DNA of 42,884 bases from Candidatus Zixiibacteriota bacterium. Its GTDB lineage: Bacteria > Zixibacteria > MSB-5A5 > UBA10806. Position numbers and translations under genes: made by a program. Below the pieces are notes generated by a model. It was not told the DNA's origin. It made no database searches and was given only the letters and a program-made list of their open reading frames with translations. The DNA lies in contig CP070742.1 in assembly GCA_020348065.1 (NCBI GenBank), positions 935,458-978,341 on the forward strand, read 5' to 3'. Positions 16,347 through 24,281 of this stretch are shown piece after piece. Each line of letters begins with the position of its first letter. The stretch's first letter is position 1.

Positions 16347-16940
16347 TTATTTTTTCGATTCAATCGCCGAAATTAATTTATCGGCGCAGGCCTTTATTTC
16401 CGATTCGACACTCTCATCGCGCCGGGCCTCTCCCGGCTCAAAGGATTTGGTTCTGTATTCTAATTCAAAGACAATATCGATACCGGCCCAGATGAAAAAC
16501 GCCCTGGCGGTCCCGAGAGCGCCATTGAATTTGCCGTCTTCGCCGCCCACCAGGACGATCCCCGCCTTTTTACCCCTGAACAGCGGTTCCTTTAATTTCG
16601 GCCCCCCGGGACTGTCGAAATCGACGGGTCGCAGGCAATTGGTCCTGTCGATGAATAGCTTCGCCTGCGCCGACACCGAATCAAAATAGATCGGTGAACC
16701 CAGTATGATCCCATCGGCTTTATTCATCAGGGCGAAGATCGGGTCCATGTCATCGTGAAAAAGACAGAAATCCGGTTCCGGGCTTTTCCCGCAGGCCTGG
16801 CAGGGAAGAATCGATTTTTCATTGAGGCGGATAAACCTTTTCTTTATATGATGGCCTTTAATATTATCCAATATCGCCTCGATAAGATAATCTGTGGACG
16901 ATCCGCCGGTGGGGCTTCCTGATATTCCTACGATATTCAT
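16347..16940 (-). CDS. Flavodoxin-like NAD(P)H-dependent FMN oxidoreductase
   Basis: This protein of 197 residues has the flavodoxin fold of the NADPH-dependent FMN reductase / iron-sulfur flavoprotein family. The FMN-phosphate loop is SGSPTGGSST (7-16) and the second flavin loop is GSPIYF (81-86). A cysteine group C47, C50 and C59 (CQAC...C) resembles the compact cluster motif of iron-sulfur flavoproteins, but only three cysteines are present there, so cluster binding is uncertain. The substrate is unknown. Its ATG overlaps the stop of the DUF5683 gene by four bases, so it is the last gene of an operon with that gene and the lipid kinase. It converges with the TPR gene four bases away. Confidence 0.85.
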   Translation of the reverse strand: MNIVGISGSPTGGSSTDYLIEAILDNIKGHHIKKRFIRLNEKSILPCQACGKSPEPDFCLFHDDMDPIFALMNKADGIILGSPIYFDSVSAQAKLFIDRTNCLRPVDFDSPGGPKLKEPLFRGKKAGIVLVGGEDGKFNGALGTARAFFIWAGIDIVFELEYRTKSFEPGEARRDESVESEIKACADKLISAIESKK

Positions 16941-17446
16941 GGCAGGCTAAACGACAAAATGGCTACCACTTCATCTTCGCGCCCGGGACCGATATACACC
17001 TCGAATGCCTTATCGGTTTGATCGAAATCCGAAAGGTGGGCGTCGACATAGGCGTCAAACATGGAGAAGAAAACGGTTGCGGCCAGAAACCAGGTGGAGT
17101 TACCGCGCCTGTCGAGTTCCTTCTCATACCTGGCGAATTCCTCGGCCTGATAGACGGGATTATCGAACGCGTTGGTGAAATGCTTTTCATGAAGATCGGC
17201 TTTATGCCAGTGCGTATAGACCTCGTTTATAAGATATATCTCGATTCCGGCGATTATTGCCGCCTTTATATATTTTTCATTATAAAACTGTCCCAGTCCC
17301 GGGACAAATAGCGAGCGGAATAAAGCTCCGGTGGGATTTTTTCTCTTCAACATGGTGGAATCCGCGTTCTGGCAAAACGCCTGAGAACAGAGGGCAAAAA
17401 AGACAATTAGAATCGCCGGGATTATCACGATTAGTCTATTTTTCAT
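16937..17446 (-). CDS. DUF5683-type membrane protein
   Basis: This small exported or membrane protein of 169 residues has an N-terminal hydrophobic segment (about 6-24, ending SQAFCQNA). Then comes the DUF5683 hallmark NPTGALFRSLFVPGLGQFYN with a following hydrophobic helix (AAIIAGIEIYLINEVY), and a second hydrophobic segment near WFLAATVFFSMFDAYVDAHL. The family is common in Bacteroidota and related phyla and has no known function. The frame is open further upstream, but ATG 17446 is the sensible start because it gives the signal-like N-terminus and overlaps the end of the lipid kinase by 11 bases. The stop overlaps the flavodoxin-like start. Confidence 0.85.
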   Translation of the reverse strand: MKNRLIVIIPAILIVFFALCSQAFCQNADSTMLKRKNPTGALFRSLFVPGLGQFYNEKYIKAAIIAGIEIYLINEVYTHWHKADLHEKHFTNAFDNPVYQAEEFARYEKELDRRGNSTWFLAATVFFSMFDAYVDAHLSDFDQTDKAFEVYIGPGREDEVVAILSFSLP

Positions 17447-18326
17447 TTCTATTTCCCATGGCGACGAGGATCTTTTCTTCACTAAATCTGAAATCCAGTT
17501 GCCCGGGTGATGGTTCCAGCGGCTCGCCGTCAACATGTACGGCCAGTTTCGATCTGGATCTAATAATAACTTTTTTACTTCTATATATGGCGGTAACGTC
17601 AAGCCGGACGTGCGAGCCGTTGAGAGCGCGAGGGAGATACTGGAATATCTTACCCTTAGATAATCCTTTAATGACACAGATATCGAAAAGACCGTCATCT
17701 ATGCGAGCGCTGGGGGTCAGGTAAAATACACCGCCGGAACTGCGGCCGTTACCGATACAGACCAATGTCACTTCTTTGCGCAAAATCGTCCCATCGAGAT
17801 CGATTTCTATTCTTATCGGCCTGAGGTTTCGCAGCGCCTTGAATACCGCTGACAGGTAGGCTCGGATACCCGATTTATTTTCGTCTTTCTTCACGATTTC
17901 CGCTACCTCGGCATCGAAACCTACCCCCACCGAATTGAAAAACGGTCTTTTGTTTATTGTACCGACATCGATTTCATGCGGCGCCCCGAAAAATGCGGTA
18001 TGGAAGACCCTGTCGAGGCGGCCGTTGGTGCCGGTCATCTTGAAAAAATCGTTGCCGTTACCGCCGGGAACGACTCCCAGAATGATATCCGATCCCAGGA
18101 GAGCCGAGCCGACCTCGTTTATGGTGCCGTCGCCGCCAACCGCAATTATCCGGTCGAACCGATCCAGACGGCATCGTTGGCCCAGCCTGTAACCGTCACC
18201 GGGGCCGGTGGTGGAGAAAAACTCGAAGGTGATCTTGTTTTTTCGGGTCCATTTAAGCAGTTTCAGCAGAACGTCGAAGGCCCGCCCGTTGCCACTGACA
18301 GGATTCAGGATTACCGCGTATCTCAT
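17436..18326 (-). CDS. YegS/DgkB-type lipid (diacylglycerol or sphingosine) kinase
   Basis: This protein of 296 residues is a complete DAGK-catalytic-fold lipid kinase. The nucleotide-binding motif GGDGT is at 64-68, PGGNGNDF at 87-94, NPVSGNG near 8-14, and the C-terminal beta domain ends with HVDGEPLEP. Members phosphorylate diacylglycerol or related lipids at the cytoplasmic membrane and recycle them into phospholipid synthesis. The substrate cannot be read from the sequence. The start ATG 18326 follows a modest ATAGGA sequence. It is first in a tight minus-strand operon with the DUF5683 and flavodoxin-like genes. Confidence 0.92.
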   Translation of the reverse strand: MRYAVILNPVSGNGRAFDVLLKLLKWTRKNKITFEFFSTTGPGDGYRLGQRCRLDRFDRIIAVGGDGTINEVGSALLGSDIILGVVPGGNGNDFFKMTGTNGRLDRVFHTAFFGAPHEIDVGTINKRPFFNSVGVGFDAEVAEIVKKDENKSGIRAYLSAVFKALRNLRPIRIEIDLDGTILRKEVTLVCIGNGRSSGGVFYLTPSARIDDGLFDICVIKGLSKGKIFQYLPRALNGSHVRLDVTAIYRSKKVIIRSRSKLAVHVDGEPLEPSPGQLDFRFSEEKILVAMGNRNEK

Positions 18327-18521
18327 GGTCCTATAATAAGGTGATTAGAGGCGTATGTAAATTGGTAATATTTGCGGAATCATAGTGTGGCATGATCGGG
18401 CGCCGGTTCTTAGGTAAAAAATCGTGGGAGTATCGTCCCGAATAGGTGCGTTATTACCTGTACGGAAAAAAATTGAAATGATCCTGACAAAGGCTTTTTC
18501 ATAGGTGCTTTTGCCGCAAGC

Positions 18522-18560
18522 ATAAGCATGCTGATTGATACCATGCAAATACATGCTTAT
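18522..18560. repeat. 9-bp inverted repeat with 21-base spacer
   Basis: ATAAGCATG at 18522-18530 and CATGCTTAT at 18552-18560 are perfect inverted copies. Further ATGC motifs lie between and after them. The repeat is upstream of the lipid kinase operon and could be an operator or an RNA hairpin. Confidence 0.4.
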
Positions 18561-18611
18561 CCGTCTTCGATGGAAAAGCATGGCACCCAAACCGGTATAA
18601 TATATAATGAT

Positions 18612-18644
18612 TCCAATAAAATACGGGGCGCGCTGCCGCGCCCC
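18612..18644 (-). terminator. Probable rho-independent terminator of the propeller gene
   Basis: On the minus strand GGGGCGCG, a GCAG loop and CGCGCCCC form a perfect 8-bp stem (18625-18644), followed by GTATTTTATT. It lies 40 bases after the propeller protein stop. The T-run is interrupted, so efficiency is uncertain. Confidence 0.65.
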
Positions 18645-18683
18645 TGTGGTGGCCACAATCATTCGAAATAATCCGAACGATAT

Positions 18684-19787
18684 TTACGGTTCAATATCAT
18701 TATCTCCGATATTGAGATCGAAGACTGTCTCGGCTAAAGAATTGTCTATGTCTTCCCCGTCGTCAATAGCGGGGTTAAGCTGTTCCGGCGAAACTATCTC
18801 CTCCCTTCCGTTAAATGTGAATATTCCATTGTTACGGGTGGCCACCAATACTCCCTTTTCCGATCTGCAGAAGGCGGCGATCTCCATTCCCTCGTATCCC
18901 TCCACCATTTTCAGGCTGTCTCCCGCGAAACGTAGCAATCCGCTTGTAGTCCCGATATAGGTCGCGGCCGGGGTGGTCATGATGGTGGTGATATCGTAGT
19001 ATTCGCTGGAATCGGCAATGAACATCTGTGCCCACTTGCCGCCGTCATAACGGAACACCGCCTCATCGGTGCCAACCCAGAGAAACGGGTAGACATACTC
19101 AAGGGCGTTGACATAATCGAACATGGAAGTATCACGATCCAGGAACCTCTCCCGCCATTTCTGCCCGTCGAAATAGTAGAGGCCGTCGCCGTGCGTTCCC
19201 ACCCAGAGGCCTCCGCGGTCCTCCACCAGGGCGGTGACTGCCATGCCGTCCTTAAACAGGGTATCGAAGGGGCAGCTCTCGAAGTAGCCGATATCATCGC
19301 AATGATACCACAGGCCAACGTCGGTGCCGACCAGAAGCCCCTCTCCGAATTGAATCATGTCATACACCCGGGAACCGAGCTCGATCCTATCCAGCGTGGT
19401 AGCGTAGTTGTTATCGAGCCGGTAGAGGCAGTCGGCCCCTACATAGCGACTCTCGTTGAAAGGCAAAATCGCATTCAGATAGGTGATCGCGGATTTTCTT
19501 TCTTCCGGCCGCTCTTCCTCGTTGAGCGCGGGCATAATATAGACGCCCTTATTAGTGCCGATAACAAGCCTTCCCTCGTCCATCAGGACGGCGGTGATTT
19601 CAGGATCGGCCTGGTTCTCACCCTGGAAGTTCTCATCGAAGGCGGCAGTCTCGGGTACGGCATAAATGTCCGCAATAGCGGACTTTTCCACGATGCGGGG
19701 TTTTTTCTTCAGGCTGGCGAAGATGACCACGCAGAATCCGATTAAAGAGATTACGATGATCGCCGCGAGTGAACCTTGTTTGTTCAT
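18684..19787 (-). CDS. Membrane-anchored two-component-regulator-propeller (Reg_prop) protein
   Basis: This protein of 367 residues has one N-terminal membrane helix (about 6-25), then at least five beta-propeller blades. The blades show Reg_prop-style signatures such as LVIGTNKGVYI, LLVGTDVGLWY, LWVGTHGDGLYYFDGQKW, LWVGTDEAVFRYDGGKW and TYIGTTSGLLRF. The C-terminal tail is acidic. Such propellers usually form the sensor part of large hybrid kinases in Bacteroidota; here no kinase follows, so it is a stand-alone, probably extracytoplasmic propeller. ATG 19787 is chosen because AAAGGAGGAT lies just before it; the frame extends 13 codons further upstream without one. Confidence 0.85.
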   Translation of the reverse strand: MNKQGSLAAIIVISLIGFCVVIFASLKKKPRIVEKSAIADIYAVPETAAFDENFQGENQADPEITAVLMDEGRLVIGTNKGVYIMPALNEEERPEERKSAITYLNAILPFNESRYVGADCLYRLDNNYATTLDRIELGSRVYDMIQFGEGLLVGTDVGLWYHCDDIGYFESCPFDTLFKDGMAVTALVEDRGGLWVGTHGDGLYYFDGQKWRERFLDRDTSMFDYVNALEYVYPFLWVGTDEAVFRYDGGKWAQMFIADSSEYYDITTIMTTPAATYIGTTSGLLRFAGDSLKMVEGYEGMEIAAFCRSEKGVLVATRNNGIFTFNGREEIVSPEQLNPAIDDGEDIDNSLAETVFDLNIGDNDIEP

Positions 19788-19938
19788 TTTATCCTCCTTT
19801 GTTTTTTGGTTGCCAATTTCGTTCAAAATAAAAACAAAGGCCGTGCCAAAAGACTAACTCTTTAATAAATAATGAGTTATGAAAAATATTTAAAAACGGA
19901 GGTGTGTCCCGTGGGACCGAGTGAGGAAAAGCTGACAC

Positions 19939-19964
19939 AAAAAAACCGCCCCGAGGGACGGTTT
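19939..19964 (-). terminator. Rho-independent terminator of rpmB
   Basis: On the minus strand AAACCGTCC, a CTCG loop and GGGCGGTTT form a 9-bp stem with one G-T wobble, running into a T-run of seven. It begins about 20 bases after the rpmB stop. Confidence 0.85.
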
Positions 19965-19984
19965 AAATTGGATAAATTTACTGC

Positions 19985-20170
19985 CTATTTCGTTACTTTA
20001 CCCGCTTTAAGACAACTCGTACAAACTTTCATCTTTTTCGGCTTGCCGTTAACTCTGGCGTGTACCGTTTGTAGATTTATCTTGAAACGCCTTTTGGTGA
20101 CGTTATGTGCGTGGCTGACATTGTTGCCGCTTCTCGGTTTCTTTCCACAAATTTCGCAAACTTGCGCCAT
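19985..20170 (-). CDS. rpmB: 50S ribosomal protein L28
   Basis: This is a complete L28 of 61 residues, a small basic component of the large ribosomal subunit. It carries the typical N-terminus [20 protein letters not shown], the segment KRRFKINLQ and the C-terminus [14 protein letters not shown]. Two CxxC pairs (CEIC, CTSC) mark the zinc-binding form of the protein. ATG 20170 is preceded by GGAGGATACTG, a good ribosome binding site. It is a single-gene unit with its own terminator. Confidence 0.97.
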   Translation of the reverse strand: MAQVCEICGKKPRSGNNVSHAHNVTKRRFKINLQTVHARVNGKPKKMKVCTSCLKAGKVTK

Positions 20171-20283
20171 CAGTATCCTCCAAAATTTTCACCAATATAT
20201 GGGATTTCCGGAATATAGCAAGAGTTTTCATTTTATTATTCTCGCCCTATCCGGCTGTCCCGATACGTCTTGACTTTAAATAT

Positions 20284-20331
20284 AACCGGTTTTAAGTTCC
20301 TCCTGTGCCTGAAAAACCGGTTTTAAATTCC
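20284..20331. repeat. 17-bp direct repeat around the recG start
   Basis: AACCGGTTTTAAGTTCC at 20284-20300 recurs as AACCGGTTTTAAATTCC at 20315-20331, 16 of 17 identical with a 31-base period. Each copy contains the palindrome AACCGGTT. The GTG start of recG lies between the copies. Confidence 0.6.
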
Positions 20332-22434
20332 AGAAACAAGAAGCCCCGGGGCCTCGATTTCCTCTTTTCAGACGTCCAGTATCTCAAGGGGGTGGGTCCC
20401 AGGAAGGGCGAGGCGCTGAAAAAGCATGGAATTAAAACCGTATTCGACCTCTTCTATTATGTCCCCCGAAAATATCTCGACAGGTCTTTGATCACACCTC
20501 TGGATAAGCTGGAGGAGGGAATGACGGTGACGGTTCTGGGTACGGTGGTCGCCTTCGGCGAACTCAGGAGGAGAAGAAGATTATTCAAGGTTATCATAGA
20601 AAATGATCGCGCTGAATTGGAGCTGGTATGGTTTTCGGGATACCGGTATCTGCAGAACGCATTTTCCGAGGGTGACGTTATTTGCGTGTCCGGGACGGTC
20701 AGGAGGTATGGCGGCCTCAATATCCCCCACCCCGAATTCGAGGTGGTGGGTTCAAGAGAAGACGAGACCATTCATACCGGACGGTTGATACCTATTTACC
20801 CCGAAAACTCTCTCTTTAAGGAGGTGGGGCTCCATTCAAGGGGACTGCGTCGGATAATTAAGCCGGCCCTCGATCATCTGGCTGAAAACCCCTGCGAGAC
20901 TATCCCGGAGAAGTGGCGTAAAGAATACGGGTTGTACGATCTCACCCGGGCGATTTACCAGATTCATTTTCCGGATAAGATGGAGACCGCTGATTCCGGC
21001 CGTCAGAGGCTGGCCTTCGAGGAGCTTTTTTACCTGGAATTGATTATGGCAGGCCGAAAAAGCAATCGCCGCAAAAAAATGACCGGGATAAAAATCGGGC
21101 CGCCAAAGAAGATGGGACGAAAGCTGCTCGACAGCCTCGGTTTCAAACTGACCAAAGCGCAGGTACGGGTATTAAACGAGATCTACGCCGACATGGCCGC
21201 CGGATTCCAGATGAACAGGGTTATTCAGGGCGACGTGGGAAGCGGAAAGACTATCGTGGCGGCGCTGGCCATGCTGGGAGCAATAGAGAACGGTTTTCAG
21301 GCGGCGATAATGGCGCCGACCGAAATTCTTGCCGAGCAACATTATTTTTCTATTTCAGGACTTTTAAAACCGCTGGATATTGATACCGTTCTAATCACCG
21401 GATCTGTAAGAGGAGCCAACAGGGCTGAGACGATGGATGCGATTGCGGGCGGACGCGCCTCAGTCGTTATAGGCACGCACGCCCTAATTCAGAAGAAAGT
21501 GGAATTCAATAATCTCGGTTTTGCGGTGATTGATGAACAGCAAAGATTCGGCGTCGCCCAGCGAGGCGATCTGCTGGCCAAGGGCTTGAATCCCGATATA
21601 CTGGTGATGAGCGCCACGCCGATTCCCCGTACCCTGGCCATGACCATCTACGGGGATCTCGATATTTCTGTTATTGACGAAATGCCGCCGGGCAGAATTC
21701 CGGTAAAAACAAAGCTTGTACCTGAAGATAAACGACATGAGATGTATGATTTTGTAAAAAACGCGGTTAAAAACAGCCAAACCGCTTATGTTATTTATCC
21801 CCTGGTGGAGGAGACCGAAAAATCGGACCTCAAGGCCGCCACGGAAGGTTATGAGCAATTAAAAGGAGACATTTTCCCTGATCGCACTGTCGGACTTCTT
21901 CACGGACGCATGAAGGGTGAAGAAAAACAGAAAATTATGATAGATTTTAGAGACAGGAAAATCGATATTCTGGTGGCCACTACCGTTGTCGAGGTAGGTC
22001 TCGATATCCCGACAGCGACAATTATGCTTATCGAGCATGCGGAACGGTTCGGTCTTTCACAACTTCATCAGCTAAGAGGCCGTGTGGGCAGGGCCGGAAT
22101 AAAATCGTATTGTTTTCTAATGACAGGTCCCAGAGTCACGGAGGACGCTTCGAGAAGAATCGAGGCTTTGACGGAGATTTCGGACGGTTTTAAAATATCG
22201 GAAATCGATCTTCAGATTCGCGGGCCCGGTGAGATACTGGGCACCAGACAACATGGAATGCCGGAGTTGAAAGTCGCGGATCTCACCGATACGAGATTGA
22301 TATCCCTCGCCCGCAGGCTGGCGTTCGATATGATAGAGGAGGATCCGGCATTGAATTCGGAGGAAAACCGTTTTATAAAAACTGTCCTGAAAATGCGCCT
22401 GGGCAAGAAACTCAAATACTCGAAAATAGGGTAA
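20305..22434 (+). CDS. recG: ATP-dependent DNA helicase RecG
   Basis: RecG reverses stalled replication forks and migrates branched DNA. This copy has 709 residues, normal for the family. A wedge/OB domain starts with the hairpin-binding GVGPRKGEAL (29-38) and runs to about 160. The motor has Walker A GDVGSGKT (309-316), motif III SATPIPRTLAM, and the C-terminal HGRMKGEEK and LRGRVGR motifs. The Walker B box reads DEQQRFG (410-416), where most RecG proteins have DEQHRFG. GTG 20305 is the first possible start after an in-frame stop, yet it has no ribosome binding site. It leads the plus-strand run, with the 59-residue gene 20 bases downstream. Confidence 0.96.
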   Translation: MPEKPVLNSRNKKPRGLDFLFSDVQYLKGVGPRKGEALKKHGIKTVFDLFYYVPRKYLDRSLITPLDKLEEGMTVTVLGTVVAFGELRRRRRLFKVIIENDRAELELVWFSGYRYLQNAFSEGDVICVSGTVRRYGGLNIPHPEFEVVGSREDETIHTGRLIPIYPENSLFKEVGLHSRGLRRIIKPALDHLAENPCETIPEKWRKEYGLYDLTRAIYQIHFPDKMETADSGRQRLAFEELFYLELIMAGRKSNRRKKMTGIKIGPPKKMGRKLLDSLGFKLTKAQVRVLNEIYADMAAGFQMNRVIQGDVGSGKTIVAALAMLGAIENGFQAAIMAPTEILAEQHYFSISGLLKPLDIDTVLITGSVRGANRAETMDAIAGGRASVVIGTHALIQKKVEFNNLGFAVIDEQQRFGVAQRGDLLAKGLNPDILVMSATPIPRTLAMTIYGDLDISVIDEMPPGRIPVKTKLVPEDKRHEMYDFVKNAVKNSQTAYVIYPLVEETEKSDLKAATEGYEQLKGDIFPDRTVGLLHGRMKGEEKQKIMIDFRDRKIDILVATTVVEVGLDIPTATIMLIEHAERFGLSQLHQLRGRVGRAGIKSYCFLMTGPRVTEDASRRIEALTEISDGFKISEIDLQIRGPGEILGTRQHGMPELKVADLTDTRLISLARRLAFDMIEEDPALNSEENRFIKTVLKMRLGKKLKYSKIG

Positions 22435-22454
22435 TTAAAATAAAAGGAGGATAT

Positions 22455-22634
22455 TTGAAGGAGAAATCGGAAAAATCGTTGAAGCTCGCCGGAGAGCTTC
22501 ATAGGCTGGTCAGGGAGATGATACCGCAGGTTCACGATCTCGATCTGCAGAGACTGCTCAAGCAGATTGAAGCCGATATGATGGACCTCGAGCATAAGTT
22601 GTCGATGGCAATAAAGTTATCATCAAGGGAGTGA
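22455..22634 (+). CDS. Small 59-residue helical protein of unknown function
   Basis: A TTG start at 22455, 4 bases after AAAAGGAGG (a strong ribosome binding site), opens a frame of 59 codons ending at 22634. The product is charged, predicted helical and methionine/leucine rich (MIPQVHDLDLQRLLKQIEAD), with no signal peptide or cysteine. I do not recognise a family. It sits 20 bases after recG and 4 bases before the DUF1844 gene, so it is probably translated in the same operon. The good ribosome binding site and exact fit between the two neighbours argue that it is real despite its size. Confidence 0.65.
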   Translation: MKEKSEKSLKLAGELHRLVREMIPQVHDLDLQRLLKQIEADMMDLEHKLSMAIKLSSRE

Positions 22635-22638
22635 AACA

Positions 22639-23034
22639 ATGGGCGATGAGGGGAAAGAGAGTAATGGTATCGGACCCGATATGAAAGGCCTGGGGTCCCA
22701 TTTTGTTCAACTGGTATTATCTTTTCATGCGGCCGCGTGGCAGCAAATGGGGAAGGTGGCCAGCGTAATAACGGGCAAGGTCGAACGCGATTTAAATATG
22801 GCCAAGCATTCCATAGATATGCTGGGAATGCTGGAGGAAAAAACCAAAGGGAATTTGACCGAGGACGAGGAAAAATACCTCAAACATACGCTTTACGAAC
22901 TCCGCATGAATTACCTGGACGAAATGAAAAAGGGGCCGGATAAAAGCAAAAAAGAAGAAGAATCAGCCGAAAAGAAGCCGGATGAAGGCAAAGATTCCCC
23001 ATCGGACAGTGCCGAAGAAAACAAAAATGACTGA
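22639..23034 (+). CDS. DUF1844 domain protein
   Basis: This protein of 131 residues has a DUF1844 domain (about 18-95) containing FVQLVLSFHAAAWQQMGKV and the conserved MLEEKTKGNLTEDEEKYL and LYELRMNYLDEM segments. The C-terminal 35 residues are a low-complexity Lys/Glu/Asp/Ser tail. DUF1844 proteins are small cytoplasmic proteins of unknown function, widespread in Bacteria. It follows the 59-residue gene by four bases (TGAAACAATG), implying coupled translation. Confidence 0.88.
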   Translation: MGDEGKESNGIGPDMKGLGSHFVQLVLSFHAAAWQQMGKVASVITGKVERDLNMAKHSIDMLGMLEEKTKGNLTEDEEKYLKHTLYELRMNYLDEMKKGPDKSKKEEESAEKKPDEGKDSPSDSAEENKND

Positions 23035-23242
23035 TAAATCCTGATTTGCTATTAATGCCGACAAAAAAACAGCAACAAGCATATCAAAAAACTACGGCGA
23101 TACCGGGGCCGTTGATCCGGGTAAGCTGGCTTTAATCCTTGCGGATGGGATGCTTTTTTTAAAGCTAAAAACCCGCAATAAAATGTCGAACTATGAATGG
23201 AACATGGAAGTATAATATCATGAGTAGGTTAGTGGAATTCTT

Positions 23243-24160
23243 ATGCCGAAAACAGCCGACAGGTTAAATTCCGCCCTGGGGGGGCGAATTGAGGAGAACG
23301 TAATTCTGTCTCCCCATACGAGTTTCGGGATTGGAGGGCCGGCCCGATATTTTTTCGCGGCGCATACCACGTCCGAACTGGTCCGCGCCGTCAGAAGCGC
23401 TCGCGCCAACGGTCTCAGGTTTTTCGTTCTCGGGGGCGGATCGAATATCCTTTTTGACGACGCCGGTTTTTCGGGATTGGTTATCAAGGATAATACCGAT
23501 AAGTTTCGAATAAAAGGCGGAATAGTTTTCGCCTTATCCGGTACAATAGTTGACAGGCTGGTTGACGCTACAGTCGAGCAGGGTCTGGGCGGAATGGAGT
23601 ATGCCGCCGGCATAATGGGCACCATCGGGGGCGCGGTGCACGGCAACGCGGGAGCTTTCGGCCATGCCATCAATGAAATATTGGAAAGCGCGGTTATTCT
23701 GTCGAATGACGATAAGATTGAAGTGGTAGATAATGAGTATTTCAAATTCGCTTACCGGAGCTCCAGGTTGTGCTCGAATGGGGATACCGTACTGTCGGTA
23801 AGATTGAGGCTGCGCGCTGAAGATCCGCTGCAATTGGCCGAAACAGTTAAAGATAGGCGGAAATTTCGCCGGGAAAGACATCCCGTGAATATGGGTTGTG
23901 CCGGTTCGGTATTTAAAAATATTCGATCGCTGGAGAAGCCGGATGAGGTTACCCCGGCGGGAAAGCTCCTGGAAGAAGCTGGCGTGAGAGGAATGAGCGT
24001 TGGCGGCGCGGCGGTTTTTGATAGGCATTGCAATATAATAGTCAACCGGGGAACCGCGACCTCGGAGGATGTAAAAAAATTGGTGGAGAATATGAGAAAT
24101 GCGGTTTTCAGCAATTTTGGTATCGACTTGGAACGAGAGATTTTATATATTGAACCTTAG
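23243..24160 (+). CDS. murB: UDP-N-acetylenolpyruvoylglucosamine reductase
   Basis: MurB reduces UDP-GlcNAc-enolpyruvate to UDP-MurNAc with NADPH and FAD, the second committed step of peptidoglycan synthesis. The 305 residues fit the family. The FAD-binding segments VLGGGSNILF (62-71) and GIMGTIGGAVHGNAGAFG (123-140) are intact. The catalytic proton donor S222 lies in AGSVFKN, and R172 in YRSSRL. The start ATG 23243 has only a weak GTGGAA upstream. It is an isolated murB: other mur genes of the usual division cluster are not nearby. The sprA frame follows closely. Confidence 0.95.
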   Translation: MPKTADRLNSALGGRIEENVILSPHTSFGIGGPARYFFAAHTTSELVRAVRSARANGLRFFVLGGGSNILFDDAGFSGLVIKDNTDKFRIKGGIVFALSGTIVDRLVDATVEQGLGGMEYAAGIMGTIGGAVHGNAGAFGHAINEILESAVILSNDDKIEVVDNEYFKFAYRSSRLCSNGDTVLSVRLRLRAEDPLQLAETVKDRRKFRRERHPVNMGCAGSVFKNIRSLEKPDEVTPAGKLLEEAGVRGMSVGGAAVFDRHCNIIVNRGTATSEDVKKLVENMRNAVFSNFGIDLEREILYIEP

Positions 24161-24281
24161 AATTAACCGCGGGAAAAGGAGGTCTAGCGAGAAATAGCTA
24201 AAGATTGTATTTAACTTATTTGGTCCGAGTGGGCCGGCAGGGATAATTCTGTCCAGTTTAGCAAAAATAATTGTAACGGTC

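Larger units (their letters stand above)
18327..18683. other. Intergenic stretch with terminator and inverted repeat
   Basis: These 357 bases lie between the propeller gene and the lipid kinase, both on the minus strand. They contain the propeller gene's terminator (18612-18644), a 9-bp inverted repeat (18522-18560) and a TATAATATATAA stretch near 18597. The lipid kinase promoter should lie here. I see no gene; a minus-strand frame spanning most of it has no family, no ribosome binding site and overlaps the terminator. Confidence 0.5.

Noticed and set aside
18345-18662. Minus-strand ORF of 105 codons before the lipid kinase
   Set aside because: No family, no ribosome binding site, and it overlaps a clear terminator hairpin and an inverted repeat, so it is probably intergenic.
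19872-20273. Plus-strand ORF opposite rpmB
   Set aside because: It covers rpmB and its terminator, which are clearly encoded on the minus strand.
23060-23190. Possible riboswitch or terminator upstream of murB (GATACCGGGGCCG and ATCCTTGCGGAT followed by TTTTTTT)
   Set aside because: I compared it by eye with cyclic-di-GMP, TPP and cobalamin riboswitch patterns and none matched. The stem before the T-run is only about four base pairs, so neither call is supported.
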